DNA of 37,840 nucleotides from Gemmatimonadota bacterium (GTDB lineage Bacteria; Gemmatimonadota; Gemmatimonadetes; Longimicrobiales; Gaopeijiaceae), in NCBI GenBank assembly GCA_030827315.1, contig JAURER010000026.1:1-37840 (forward strand), given 5' to 3'. The position numbers were made by a program, and so were the translations under genes. The notes below the pieces were generated by a model. The model searched no databases. It worked only from the letters and a program-made list of their open reading frames with translations, and had not been told where the DNA came from. Within the stretch, counting starts at the first letter, position 1; every line of letters begins with the position of its first letter. This document shows positions 1-7,709 of this stretch, piece by piece.

Positions 1-78
1 CAGCCGTGGAACGACCGGAGAACCGACCTCTACGGCGTCGTGTGGAAGAACCCGGACCACGGCGAGGAACGGACGTGA
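1..78 (+). CDS. C-terminal end of an unidentified protein (partial)
   Basis: Frame 1 is open from the window edge to a TGA at 76-78 and gives 25 residues rich in charged and aromatic amino acids (begins QPWNDRRTDLYGVVW). It lies on the same strand as the next gene and 53 bases ahead of it. It is too short to assign to a family. It could be the true tail of an upstream gene or a chance open frame. Confidence 0.3.
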   Translation, partial: QPWNDRRTDLYGVVWKNPDHGEERT

Positions 79-131
79 GGGGTCGGGGACCTATGGATTC
101 CTGCTTCACTTCTTCACTCTAGGCACGACCG

Positions 132-1319
132 ATAGACATCCTGATCTGGATCGGTTTCCTCATACTGATCCTGGGCCTGCTGGCCCTGGACCTGGGAGTC
201 CTCCGCCGCCAGGCCCACGAGCCGACGGTGCGCGAAGCCCTGGCCTGGAGTGCGTTCTGGATCGCGCTCTCCATCGCCTTTGCCGCCGTGGTGTACTTCC
301 TGTACGAGAACAACTGGATCGGCGTGGGACTCGCCTTTCCGGTCGACGTCTCGGGCAGGGCCGCCGCACTCGAGTTCCTGGCCGGCTACGTGCTCGAGAA
401 ATCGCTGAGCCTCGACAACATCTTCGTCATCGCGCTCATCTTCTCGCACTTCCGGGTTCCGCTCGCCCACCAGCACCGGGTGCTCTTCTGGGGCGTGCTC
501 GGCGCCCTCATCATGCGTGGTGTAATGATCGGGGTGGGCGCCACGCTGCTCGAAACGTTCGGGTGGATGACGTACGTTTTCGGCGGACTGCTCCTGGTGA
601 CCGCCATGCGCATGATGGTGGTGCACCACGACGACCTCGAGCCGGACCGGGGTCTCGCGGTCCGGATGCTCTCCCGCCTCATGCCGGTCACCCACGAGCT
701 GCGTGGTGAGAAGTTCTTCGTGATCGAGAACGGCGTGCGGTACGCGACGCCCCTCTTCACCGTCCTGCTCATGGTGGAGACAACGGACCTGCTGTTCGCG
801 GTCGACTCCATTCCGGCGGTCTTCGCCGTGACCGCGGACCCGTTCATCGTGTACACGTCGAACGTCTTCGCCATTCTCGGCCTTCGCAGCCTGTATTTCG
901 CCCTCGCGCCGCTGTTGCAGTACTTCCGCTACCTGCGCCCGAGCCTGGTGCTCATCCTGGCGTTCGTCGGGGTGAAGATGCTCCTCGGTCACCAGGTGCA
1001 CATCCCGATTTCGGCCTCGTTAACGGTGATCGGAGGGATTCTCGTGACCGGAGTGCTGGCCTCGGTCGTCGTGCCGACGAAACCCTCTCGTCCGCTCCGC
1101 TCTCCGGTGCAAGGCGACATGAAGCGGCTGCTGCGTCTCTCCCGGCGGATCGCCGAGCGCACGGTGGTCCTGGTGGTCGGGGGGACCATCGTCGCTTTCG
1201 GGACGATCGCGCTCGTAATTCCGGCGTTCGGGAGCGTGGTGATCACCGTCGGGATTTCCGTTCTCGCGACCCAGTTCATGTGGGCCAGACGCCTGCTCGC
1301 CAAGGCGCGGCACAAGTGA
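132..1319 (+). CDS. TerC/Alx-family integral membrane protein
   Basis: This is a polytopic inner-membrane protein of the TerC family, whose members are linked to metal-ion (Mn2+) efflux or to tellurite resistance. Family hallmarks are visible: EKSLSLDNIFVIALIFSHF near the N-terminal third, QHRVLFWGVLGALIMR, and the acidic membrane motif TTDLLFAVDSIPAVFAVT, with a helical C-terminal half. Homology clearly extends upstream of the first canonical start (GTG 228). Codons from 132 encode DILIWIGFLILILGLLALDL, the expected first transmembrane helix. The frame is closed by TAG at 120-122, and between it and 228 there is no ATG, GTG or TTG, only ATA 132, ATC 138/144 and CTG 141. The coordinate given is the homology limit, not a proven start. 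The substrate is not readable from sequence. Confidence 0.85.
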   Translation: MDILIWIGFLILILGLLALDLGVLRRQAHEPTVREALAWSAFWIALSIAFAAVVYFLYENNWIGVGLAFPVDVSGRAAALEFLAGYVLEKSLSLDNIFVIALIFSHFRVPLAHQHRVLFWGVLGALIMRGVMIGVGATLLETFGWMTYVFGGLLLVTAMRMMVVHHDDLEPDRGLAVRMLSRLMPVTHELRGEKFFVIENGVRYATPLFTVLLMVETTDLLFAVDSIPAVFAVTADPFIVYTSNVFAILGLRSLYFALAPLLQYFRYLRPSLVLILAFVGVKMLLGHQVHIPISASLTVIGGILVTGVLASVVVPTKPSRPLRSPVQGDMKRLLRLSRRIAERTVVLVVGGTIVAFGTIALVIPAFGSVVITVGISVLATQFMWARRLLAKARHK

Positions 1320-1337
1320 CGCCCCGGGCACTTGTGC
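1310..1337 (+). terminator. Hairpin overlapping the terC-like stop codon
   Basis: There is a perfect 9-bp inverted repeat (GCACAAGTG / CACTTGTGC) with a 10-nt loop. It spans the stop codon of the TerC-like gene. No T-run follows, so it is either a weak intrinsic terminator or a 3'-end-stabilising structure separating this gene from the operon that starts at 1395. Confidence 0.5.
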
Positions 1338-1394
1338 GTCTTCGGGGAGTCGATATCGTTCTGCCCAATTCCCGTGTAACCGAGTAACGCTCCG

Positions 1395-2762
1395 ATGTCT
1401 TTCCAGGCGATCGACCCCGCTTCCGGCGAGAGGATCGCCGACGTACCGACGGCGACCCACGACCAGGTCCTCGCGGCTCTGGAGGGTTGCAGCGCGGCGC
1501 AGCGGCCCTGGGCGCTGCGGCCGGTCCCCGAGCGCTGCGTGCCCGTGCGCCGGCTCGGAGTGCTCCTCCGAGAGCGCCGTGACGAGCTCGCTCTGCTCAT
1601 GGCGTCGGAAATGGGCAAGCCGGTCGGTCAGGGCGCCGCCGAGGCCGAAAAGTGCGCCTGGGTGTGCGACTACTACGCCGACCACGCCGAGCGCTTCCTC
1701 GCTCCGGTACCCGCGGAGACCGACGCCTCCCGCAGCTACTGGACGTATCGCCCGCTCGGCATCGTGCTCGGCATCATGCCGTGGAACTTTCCGCTCTGGC
1801 AGGTCGTCCGGTACGCCGTGCCCGCGATGGTGGCGGGAAACGGCGCGCTCCTGAAGCACGCGCCGAGCGTGCCCGGCTGTGCCCGGGCGCTCCACGACCT
1901 GTTCCGCGACGCCGGATTCCCGGAGGGACTCTTCGCGAACGTCTTCGCGGATCTGGAGACCACGGGCGCGCTGATCGACCATCCGCTCGTGCGGGCGGTG
2001 AGTCTCACCGGCAGCGTCCGGGCCGGGCGGTCCGTCGCGGAACGCGCCGGACGCAACCTGAAGAAGTGCGTGCTCGAGCTCGGGGGGAGCGATCCCTCGG
2101 TCGTCCTGGAGGATGCCGACCTGGAGCTGGCCGTCGCGAGCTGCGCGCAGGGCCGGTTCTTGAATGCCGGGCAGAGCTGCATCGCGGCCAAGCGGTTCGT
2201 GGTGGTCGACGAGGTGCGCGAGGAATTCGAGGCGCGCATGAGCGAACGGGTCGGGTCGATCGTCATGGGCGAGCCATCCAATCCGTCCACGGAAATCGGC
2301 CCGATGGCGCGCGTCGACCTGCGCGATCAGCTCCACGACCAGGTCCTGCGCACCGTCGAAGCCGGTGCGCGCCTCGTGCAGGGCGGCACGATCCCCGACC
2401 GGCCGGGCGCGTGGTACCCGGCGACGCTGCTCGCGGACGTCGGGCCGGGCATGGCCGCCTACGCCGAGGAGCTGTTCGGTCCGGTTGCCGTGATCTTGCC
2501 CGCCAGGGACGAGCGCGACGCGGTCCGCATCGCGAACGACACGTCGTTCGGCCTCGGCGCCTCCGTCTACACCCGCGACGACGAGCGGGGCGAGCGCATC
2601 GCGGCCGAAATGTTCGAGGCCGGAAACTGTTTCGTGAACGGGATCGTGAAATCCGATCCGAGACTCCCGTTCGGGGGCGTCAAGGACAGCGGCTACGGCC
2701 GCGAGCTGTCTCCGATGGGGATCCTGGAATTCACGAACGCAAAGACCGTCTGGGTCCGCTGA
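1395..2762 (+). CDS. NAD(P)-dependent aldehyde dehydrogenase, succinate-semialdehyde (Sad/YneI) type
   Basis: This 455-aa cytosolic enzyme of the aldehyde dehydrogenase superfamily would oxidise succinate semialdehyde or a related omega-acid semialdehyde to the acid. The active-site set is intact: oxyanion Asn131 in GIMPWNFPLWQ, general base Glu228 in VLELGGSDPS and nucleophile Cys262 in NAGQSCIAAKRFVV. The closing motif PFGGVKDSGYGREL is present near the C-terminus. Its length and the NAGQSCIAAKRF signature fit the shorter YneI/Sad subgroup better than classical GabD. It is the first gene of a five-gene run, and gabT starts 17 bases after its stop, which supports the GABA-shunt assignment. 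No strong Shine-Dalgarno sequence precedes the ATG. Exact aldehyde specificity is inferred from the neighbour. Confidence 0.88.
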   Translation: MSFQAIDPASGERIADVPTATHDQVLAALEGCSAAQRPWALRPVPERCVPVRRLGVLLRERRDELALLMASEMGKPVGQGAAEAEKCAWVCDYYADHAERFLAPVPAETDASRSYWTYRPLGIVLGIMPWNFPLWQVVRYAVPAMVAGNGALLKHAPSVPGCARALHDLFRDAGFPEGLFANVFADLETTGALIDHPLVRAVSLTGSVRAGRSVAERAGRNLKKCVLELGGSDPSVVLEDADLELAVASCAQGRFLNAGQSCIAAKRFVVVDEVREEFEARMSERVGSIVMGEPSNPSTEIGPMARVDLRDQLHDQVLRTVEAGARLVQGGTIPDRPGAWYPATLLADVGPGMAAYAEELFGPVAVILPARDERDAVRIANDTSFGLGASVYTRDDERGERIAAEMFEAGNCFVNGIVKSDPRLPFGGVKDSGYGRELSPMGILEFTNAKTVWVR

Positions 2763-2779
2763 ATCCCCAATCGAATACG

Positions 2780-4117
2780 ATGAAGACCGAATCCTTGCTG
2801 GAGCGCCGCACCGCGGCGGTCCCCCGGGGGGCGTTCAATATCGCGCCCCTGTTCGCCGAGTCCGCTTCCGGATCGAAGATCCGCGACGTCGAGGGACGGG
2901 AGTTTCTGGACTTCTGCGGAGGCATCGGCGTGCTCAACGTCGGCCACTGCCACCCCGCAGTGGTCGCGGCCATCCAGGAGCAGGCCGCGAAACTCATCCA
3001 CAGCTGCTGGCACGTGGTGATGTACGAGCCGTACGTCCGCCTCGCGGAGCGGCTGAACGCCATCGTGCCGATGCCGGGTCCGAACAAGACCCTCTTTCTC
3101 AACAGCGGCGCCGAGGCGAATGAAAATGCGGTCAAGATCGCGCGGGCGTACACGAAGCGCACCGCGGTCGCCGTCTTCGAGCGGGGCTTTCACGGGCGCA
3201 CTCTCCTCACCCTCTCGATGACCGGGAAGGTGGACCCGTACCGGCGGGGCTTCGGGCCCTTCCTCCCCTCGGTCTTCCGCCTTCCGTACGAGCCCTTCTT
3301 CGCGCCGGCCGAAGCCGACTCGGCCACCGTCGCAGGCGAGGCGATGTCGGCGCTCGACCACCTCTTCTCGTATCAGACCGAGCCGGACCGTATCGCGTGC
3401 CTCGTGATCGAGCCCGTGCTCGGCGAGGGCGGATTCCTGCCGGTGCACCCGGCCGCCTTCCGCGTGCTGCGCGACGTGTGCACGGACCGCGGCATCCTCC
3501 TCGTTTCGGACGAGGTGCAGTCTGGCTTCGGGCGCTGCGGTGACTGGTTCGCCTGTCAGCGCTACGGCATCGTGCCGGACATGATCCTCATGGCGAAGTC
3601 GCTCGCCGCCGGCATGCCCCTGTCTGCGGTGACCGCCTCGGCCGAGATCATGGACGCGGCTCAGGTCGGCGGCCTCGGCGGCACGTATGGAGGCAACCCC
3701 GTCGCGCTGGCGGCCGCGCTTGCCGTGCTGGACGTGATGGAGCAGGAGCGGCTCGCCGAACGCGCGGAGGGCATCGGCGAGCGCGTCATGGAGCTGTTCG
3801 GACGGATGGCGGAGCGGAGTCCCTGCTTCGTGCGCCCTCGGGGCCTCGGCGCGATGCGTGGCATCGAGGTCGTCGATCCGTCGACGGGGGCACCCGACGC
3901 GGCACGGGCAGGCCGGCTGGTGACCGCGGCGCGGGAGCGTGGCCTGCTCATCATGACCGCGAGCGGGAACGTCATTCGAACGCTCATGCCCCTCACGATC
4001 TCCGATCAGGAGCTCGAGGCGGGTCTGCGGATGCTGGACGAGGCCGCGGCGTCCGTGGAAGAGTCCGAGGCCCCTGCGCGGGCGCCGGTCGAGGGTGCCG
4101 AGACGGTGTCGACGTGA
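2780..4117 (+). CDS. gabT: 4-aminobutyrate aminotransferase (class III PLP)
   Basis: This 445-aa aminotransferase would transfer the amino group of GABA (or 5-aminovalerate) to 2-oxoglutarate, giving succinate semialdehyde for the upstream dehydrogenase. It aligns by eye along its whole length with E. coli GabT: the start ERRTAAVPRG, DVEGREFLDFCGGIGVLN, the phosphate-binding NSGAEANENAVKIARAYTKR, Asp244 in DEVQSGFGR, PLP lysine Lys273 in MAKSLAAGMPLSAV, and GGTYGGNPVA. The ATG at 2780 matches the family N-terminus, although the frame is open far upstream as a shadow of the dehydrogenase gene. A short C-terminal tail of about 20 residues rich in Glu and Ala extends beyond the usual end. Its stop overlaps the start of the next gene by 4 bases, which indicates translational coupling. 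Confidence 0.88.
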   Translation: MKTESLLERRTAAVPRGAFNIAPLFAESASGSKIRDVEGREFLDFCGGIGVLNVGHCHPAVVAAIQEQAAKLIHSCWHVVMYEPYVRLAERLNAIVPMPGPNKTLFLNSGAEANENAVKIARAYTKRTAVAVFERGFHGRTLLTLSMTGKVDPYRRGFGPFLPSVFRLPYEPFFAPAEADSATVAGEAMSALDHLFSYQTEPDRIACLVIEPVLGEGGFLPVHPAAFRVLRDVCTDRGILLVSDEVQSGFGRCGDWFACQRYGIVPDMILMAKSLAAGMPLSAVTASAEIMDAAQVGGLGGTYGGNPVALAAALAVLDVMEQERLAERAEGIGERVMELFGRMAERSPCFVRPRGLGAMRGIEVVDPSTGAPDAARAGRLVTAARERGLLIMTASGNVIRTLMPLTISDQELEAGLRMLDEAAASVEESEAPARAPVEGAETVST

Positions 4118-4995
4118 GGCCGTTCGCCATCGCCGGGATGCAGCTCGAGGTGCGGCAGAACCTCGGATCGCTCGATGCGTTCGAGGAGAAGCTCGACAGG
4201 CTCGTCGCGAACTTCCCCTGGGTCCAGATGGTCCTGCTCTCCGAGCTCTGCCTGCGGGGGCAGAACCTGCAGTCCGCCGAGCCGATGCCCGGACCGACGG
4301 AGGCTGATCTGTGCCGCATGGCCGCGAAGCATGGCATCTGGTTCGTGCCGGGCTCGCTCTACGAGCAGGTCGGAGAGACGATCTACAACACGACGCCGGT
4401 CATCGATCCGGAGGGCCGGGTCGTGGGCAGGCACCGCAAGCTGTTCCCCTTCGTGCCCTATGAGACCGGCGTCACCGCCGGGTCGGAGCCTCTCGTCTTC
4501 GACGTGCCCGACGTCGGGCGCTTCGGTATCTCTATCTGTTACGACATGTGGTTTCCGGAGACGTCTCGCTGGCTCGTCTCGATGGGTGCCGAGGTGATTC
4601 TTCGTCCGGCGCTCACCGACACGATCGATCGGGAGATCGAGCTGGCGATGGTGCGGGCGACGGCGGCGCAGAATCAGTGTTTCGTCCTCGACGTGAATGG
4701 ACTCGGGGACGGGGGGGTCGGCCGCTCCATCTTCGTGGGCCCGGCCGGAGACGTTCTGTACGAGGCGAGCACGCATCCCGAAGACATCCCCATGGAAATC
4801 GACCTCGACCGGGTCACGCGAAGCCGCGAGATCGGGCTTCGTGGCCTCGGACAGCCGCTGAAGAGTTTCCGCGATCGCACATTCGACTTCCCGCAGTACG
4901 CTCCGGGGCATCGTTCGGAGGCGCTCGACGCCCTCGGGCCGCTGCGCAAGCCGCATCGCGGGAGCGCGGCCGGACTTCGCGGTGTTCGCCCATGA
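4114..4995 (+). CDS. Carbon-nitrogen hydrolase (nitrilase-superfamily amidase)
   Basis: This 293-aa cytosolic amidase of the nitrilase superfamily hydrolyses a C-N bond in an amide. The catalytic triad is readable: Glu44 in LLSELCLRG, Lys109 in GRHRKLFPF and Cys142 in ISICYDMWFPE. The length is typical, with a short polar tail after QYAPG. The start is GTG 4114, embedded in the gabT stop (GTGA), and its own stop overlaps the next ATG (ATGA), so it is coupled on both sides. Within a GabT/semialdehyde-dehydrogenase operon it would plausibly release an omega-amino acid or free an acyl group from an amide made by the operon's ATP-grasp enzyme, as PuuD does in the Puu pathway with an unrelated fold. 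It does not look like a canonical N-carbamoylputrescine amidase. The substrate is unknown. Confidence 0.85.
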   Translation: MRPFAIAGMQLEVRQNLGSLDAFEEKLDRLVANFPWVQMVLLSELCLRGQNLQSAEPMPGPTEADLCRMAAKHGIWFVPGSLYEQVGETIYNTTPVIDPEGRVVGRHRKLFPFVPYETGVTAGSEPLVFDVPDVGRFGISICYDMWFPETSRWLVSMGAEVILRPALTDTIDREIELAMVRATAAQNQCFVLDVNGLGDGGVGRSIFVGPAGDVLYEASTHPEDIPMEIDLDRVTRSREIGLRGLGQPLKSFRDRTFDFPQYAPGHRSEALDALGPLRKPHRGSAAGLRGVRP

Positions 4996-7709
4996 GCGAC
5001 ACCATCAAGGTCCGCCGACCCTCGTTGAGCGGCTACTACGCCGCGCGCCGCGAACGTACGGACGCGTGGCAACGGCTCAAGACGCTCGCCGACCAGTGGG
5101 AGGAGGAAGGCCGGTCCGCCAAGCTGGAACGCCAGATCCGCGAGGAACTCGAGGAGCTGGAGCGACTCGAGGCATACTTCGCCTATCCGGGCAAGGACGT
5201 CGTCGGGCGCCTCCGCGACTTCGACGCCCGGGGAGACCAGACGTCGTTCGCGCGGCTGGCACATTTCGTGGTGCGCATGCTCGTGAGTCACGCGTTCCGC
5301 ATGTATCTCGACGAGGACGAGACGAGCTCGTGGCCGGAGCCGCAGGGGGCGGCACCGCTTCCTGTTCACCCGGGGCTGGTGGAGGACGAGCGGCCGTACT
5401 TCGAGGTCCTCGTCGTCGACGACCTCACCACCGCCGAAGAGGATACCCTCATCGAGCGGCTCCGGGAGTTCCGCTCGGACGAGGACGACTTCGTCTACGA
5501 CATCGTCATCGTTCCGTCGTTCGAGGACGCGCTCATCGGGGTCCTCCTGAACTACCACGTGCAGAGCGTCGTGGTGCGCTACGGCTTTCCGCTCGAGTCG
5601 AAAAACCGGTTCACCGTGCTCGACCGGACGCTGGCGCAGTTCAACGCCTCGCGTCTCGAAGAGGCGGAGGTGGGCATCGCCCTGGGCAAGGCGATCCAGG
5701 CTCTGCGGCCCGAGCTGGACCTCTTTCTGGTCACGGACGCGCCGGTCGAAACGCTGGCCGGCAAGAGCGGTTCGACGTTCGCCCGCGTCTTCTTCCGCCA
5801 GGAGGACTATCGGGAGCTGCACGACTCGATCCTGAAGGGGATCGAGCGCCGCTTCGACACGCCCTTCTTCTCGGCGCTCAAGGACTACAGCCACAAGCCG
5901 ACGGGTGTCTTCCATGCGCTCCCGATCGCGCGCGGGAAGTCGGTTACGAAGTCGCACTGGATCCGCGAGATGGAGGACTTCTTCGGACCGGGCGCCTTCA
6001 TGTCGGAGACGTCCGCCACGACGGGTGGACTCGACTCGCTCCTGCACCCGCACGGTTCGCTGCGTGACGCGCAGGATGCCGCCGCGCGAGCGTTCGGTGC
6101 GGAGCGCACGTATTTCGTCACGAACGGCACCTCGGCGGCGAACAAGATCGTGCTCCAGGCCCTGGCCGGGCCGGGCGACATCGTGCTCGCCTCGCGCGAC
6201 TGTCACCAGTCGCACCACTACGGCATCGCGCTCACCGGGGCGCAGCCCGTCTACCTGAACCCCTACCCGCTGACGCCGTTCTCTTTCTACGGGGGCGTCC
6301 CGCTCTCGGAGATCAAGCGCGAGCTCCTGAACCTGCGTGCGGCCGGCAAGCTCGCTCGGGTGAAGGTGCTCCTCCTCACGAACTGCACCTTCGACGGGAT
6401 CGTCTACAACCCCGAGCGTGTGATGGAGGAGGTTCTGGCCATCCACCCGGACATCGCCTTCGTCTGGGACGAGGCGTGGTTCGCCTTCGGGTACTTCACG
6501 CCGATCACCCGGCGACGGGTGGCGATGGACGCCGCCCAGCAGCTACGACGGCGTCTGCAGAGTTCCGAATACCGAGAGAAGTACGCGAAGTGGCGCCAGG
6601 AATTCGACGCGAAGGAGGGCGAGGGCAAGTGGATGGACCGGCTGCGGCCGGATCCGGCCGCGGCCAAGGTGCGGGTCTATTCCACGCAGTCGACGCACAA
6701 GACCCTGACGAGCTTCCGGCAGGGGTCCATGATCCACGTGCGTGATCAGGAGTTCGAGCGCCGCGTCGCCGAGTCGTTCCAGCAGGCCTACCTGACGCAC
6801 ACGTCGACGTCGCCGTCCTACCCGATCCTGGCTTCGCTCGACATCGGTCGGCGCCAGGTGGAGCTGGAGGGATACGAGCTGGTCCAGGGGGCGATCGAGC
6901 AGGCGATGATCCTTCGCGAGCGCATCAACGGCCATGCGGGCATCGGGCGCTTCTTCCGTATGCTGTCGCCCGAGGACCTGATCCCCGCCGAATTCCGGCC
7001 CTCGGGCTTCCAGAGCTACAAGGCGGCACGAACGGACTGGAAGGGGATGGACCGGGCATGGGAGGAGGACGAGTTCTGTCTCGACCCCACGCGGCTTACC
7101 CTCTTCGTCGGCCGGACCGGCATCGAGGGTGACGCGTTCAAGAAGCGCCTCATGGACGACTACGACATCCAGGTCAACAAGACGAGCCGCAACACGCTCC
7201 TCTTCATGACGCACATCGGGACGTCGCGGGGTTCGGTCGCGTATCTGATCGACGTGCTCGCGCGGCTCTCCGACGAGCTGGCGGAAACCGCAGCCAACGA
7301 AAGCGAGCAGCGTGCCGAGCTCAGGCGTCGGCGGGTCGCGAACCTGGTGGAGAAGCTTCCCCCGCTGCCCGATTTCTCGTCGTTCCACGAGGCCTTCCGC
7401 ACGGACGCCGACCCGACCACGCGGGAGGGCAACCTCTTCCGGGCATTCCATCGCTCGAACGACCCCTCGCAGGTTCGGTACATGCCGCTGGACGCCGATC
7501 TGCGTGCGAAGCTCGCCGCGGGTGACACGCTCGTGTCGGCGTCGTTCGTCACACCGTACCCGCCGGGCTTCCCGGTGCTGGTGCCGGGGCAGACGCTCTC
7601 CGAGGAGATCGTGCACTACCTGTCGGCGGTGGACGTGAAGGAGATCCACGGATACGACCCGGAGCTGGGCCTCCGGCTGTTTACGGCAGAGGCTCTGGAG
7701 GGCCGATGA
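4992..7709 (+). CDS. Orn/Lys/Arg decarboxylase-like PLP enzyme, extended (905 aa)
   Basis: This is a large fold-type I PLP enzyme of the ornithine/lysine/arginine decarboxylase family. Residues about 1-125 form a charged helical N-terminal extension. Residues about 130-290 resemble the receiver-like wing domain (FEVLVVDDLTTAEEDTLIER). The major domain follows with SETSATTGGLDSLLHPHG, FGAERTYFVTNGTSAANKIV, the stacking histidine in SRDCHQSHHYG, cofactor Asp in VWDEAWFAFG, and PLP lysine Lys570 in STQSTHKTLTSFRQGSMIHV. The C-terminal region carries FVTPYPPGFPVLVPGQ, typical of the family's last domain. At 905 aa it is longer than the roughly 710-755 aa inducible decarboxylases. An insertion of about 60 residues lies between the Asp and Lys motifs (around RRVAMDAAQQLRRRLQSSEY). 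ATG 4992 overlaps the preceding stop; the open frame upstream is a shadow. The amino-acid substrate cannot be read. Confidence 0.85.
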   Translation: MSDTIKVRRPSLSGYYAARRERTDAWQRLKTLADQWEEEGRSAKLERQIREELEELERLEAYFAYPGKDVVGRLRDFDARGDQTSFARLAHFVVRMLVSHAFRMYLDEDETSSWPEPQGAAPLPVHPGLVEDERPYFEVLVVDDLTTAEEDTLIERLREFRSDEDDFVYDIVIVPSFEDALIGVLLNYHVQSVVVRYGFPLESKNRFTVLDRTLAQFNASRLEEAEVGIALGKAIQALRPELDLFLVTDAPVETLAGKSGSTFARVFFRQEDYRELHDSILKGIERRFDTPFFSALKDYSHKPTGVFHALPIARGKSVTKSHWIREMEDFFGPGAFMSETSATTGGLDSLLHPHGSLRDAQDAAARAFGAERTYFVTNGTSAANKIVLQALAGPGDIVLASRDCHQSHHYGIALTGAQPVYLNPYPLTPFSFYGGVPLSEIKRELLNLRAAGKLARVKVLLLTNCTFDGIVYNPERVMEEVLAIHPDIAFVWDEAWFAFGYFTPITRRRVAMDAAQQLRRRLQSSEYREKYAKWRQEFDAKEGEGKWMDRLRPDPAAAKVRVYSTQSTHKTLTSFRQGSMIHVRDQEFERRVAESFQQAYLTHTSTSPSYPILASLDIGRRQVELEGYELVQGAIEQAMILRERINGHAGIGRFFRMLSPEDLIPAEFRPSGFQSYKAARTDWKGMDRAWEEDEFCLDPTRLTLFVGRTGIEGDAFKKRLMDDYDIQVNKTSRNTLLFMTHIGTSRGSVAYLIDVLARLSDELAETAANESEQRAELRRRRVANLVEKLPPLPDFSSFHEAFRTDADPTTREGNLFRAFHRSNDPSQVRYMPLDADLRAKLAAGDTLVSASFVTPYPPGFPVLVPGQTLSEEIVHYLSAVDVKEIHGYDPELGLRLFTAEALEGR

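Noticed and set aside
60-131. Manganese (yybP-ykoY type) riboswitch ahead of the TerC-like gene
   Set aside because: Such elements precede some TerC/Alx genes, but only about 50 non-coding bases exist here and the conserved motifs are not visible.
1652-2779. Open frame in phase ahead of gabT inside the dehydrogenase gene
   Set aside because: The translation is Arg/Pro/Gly-rich shadow sequence. GabT homology begins exactly at ATG 2780, and the dehydrogenase frame has intact catalytic residues.
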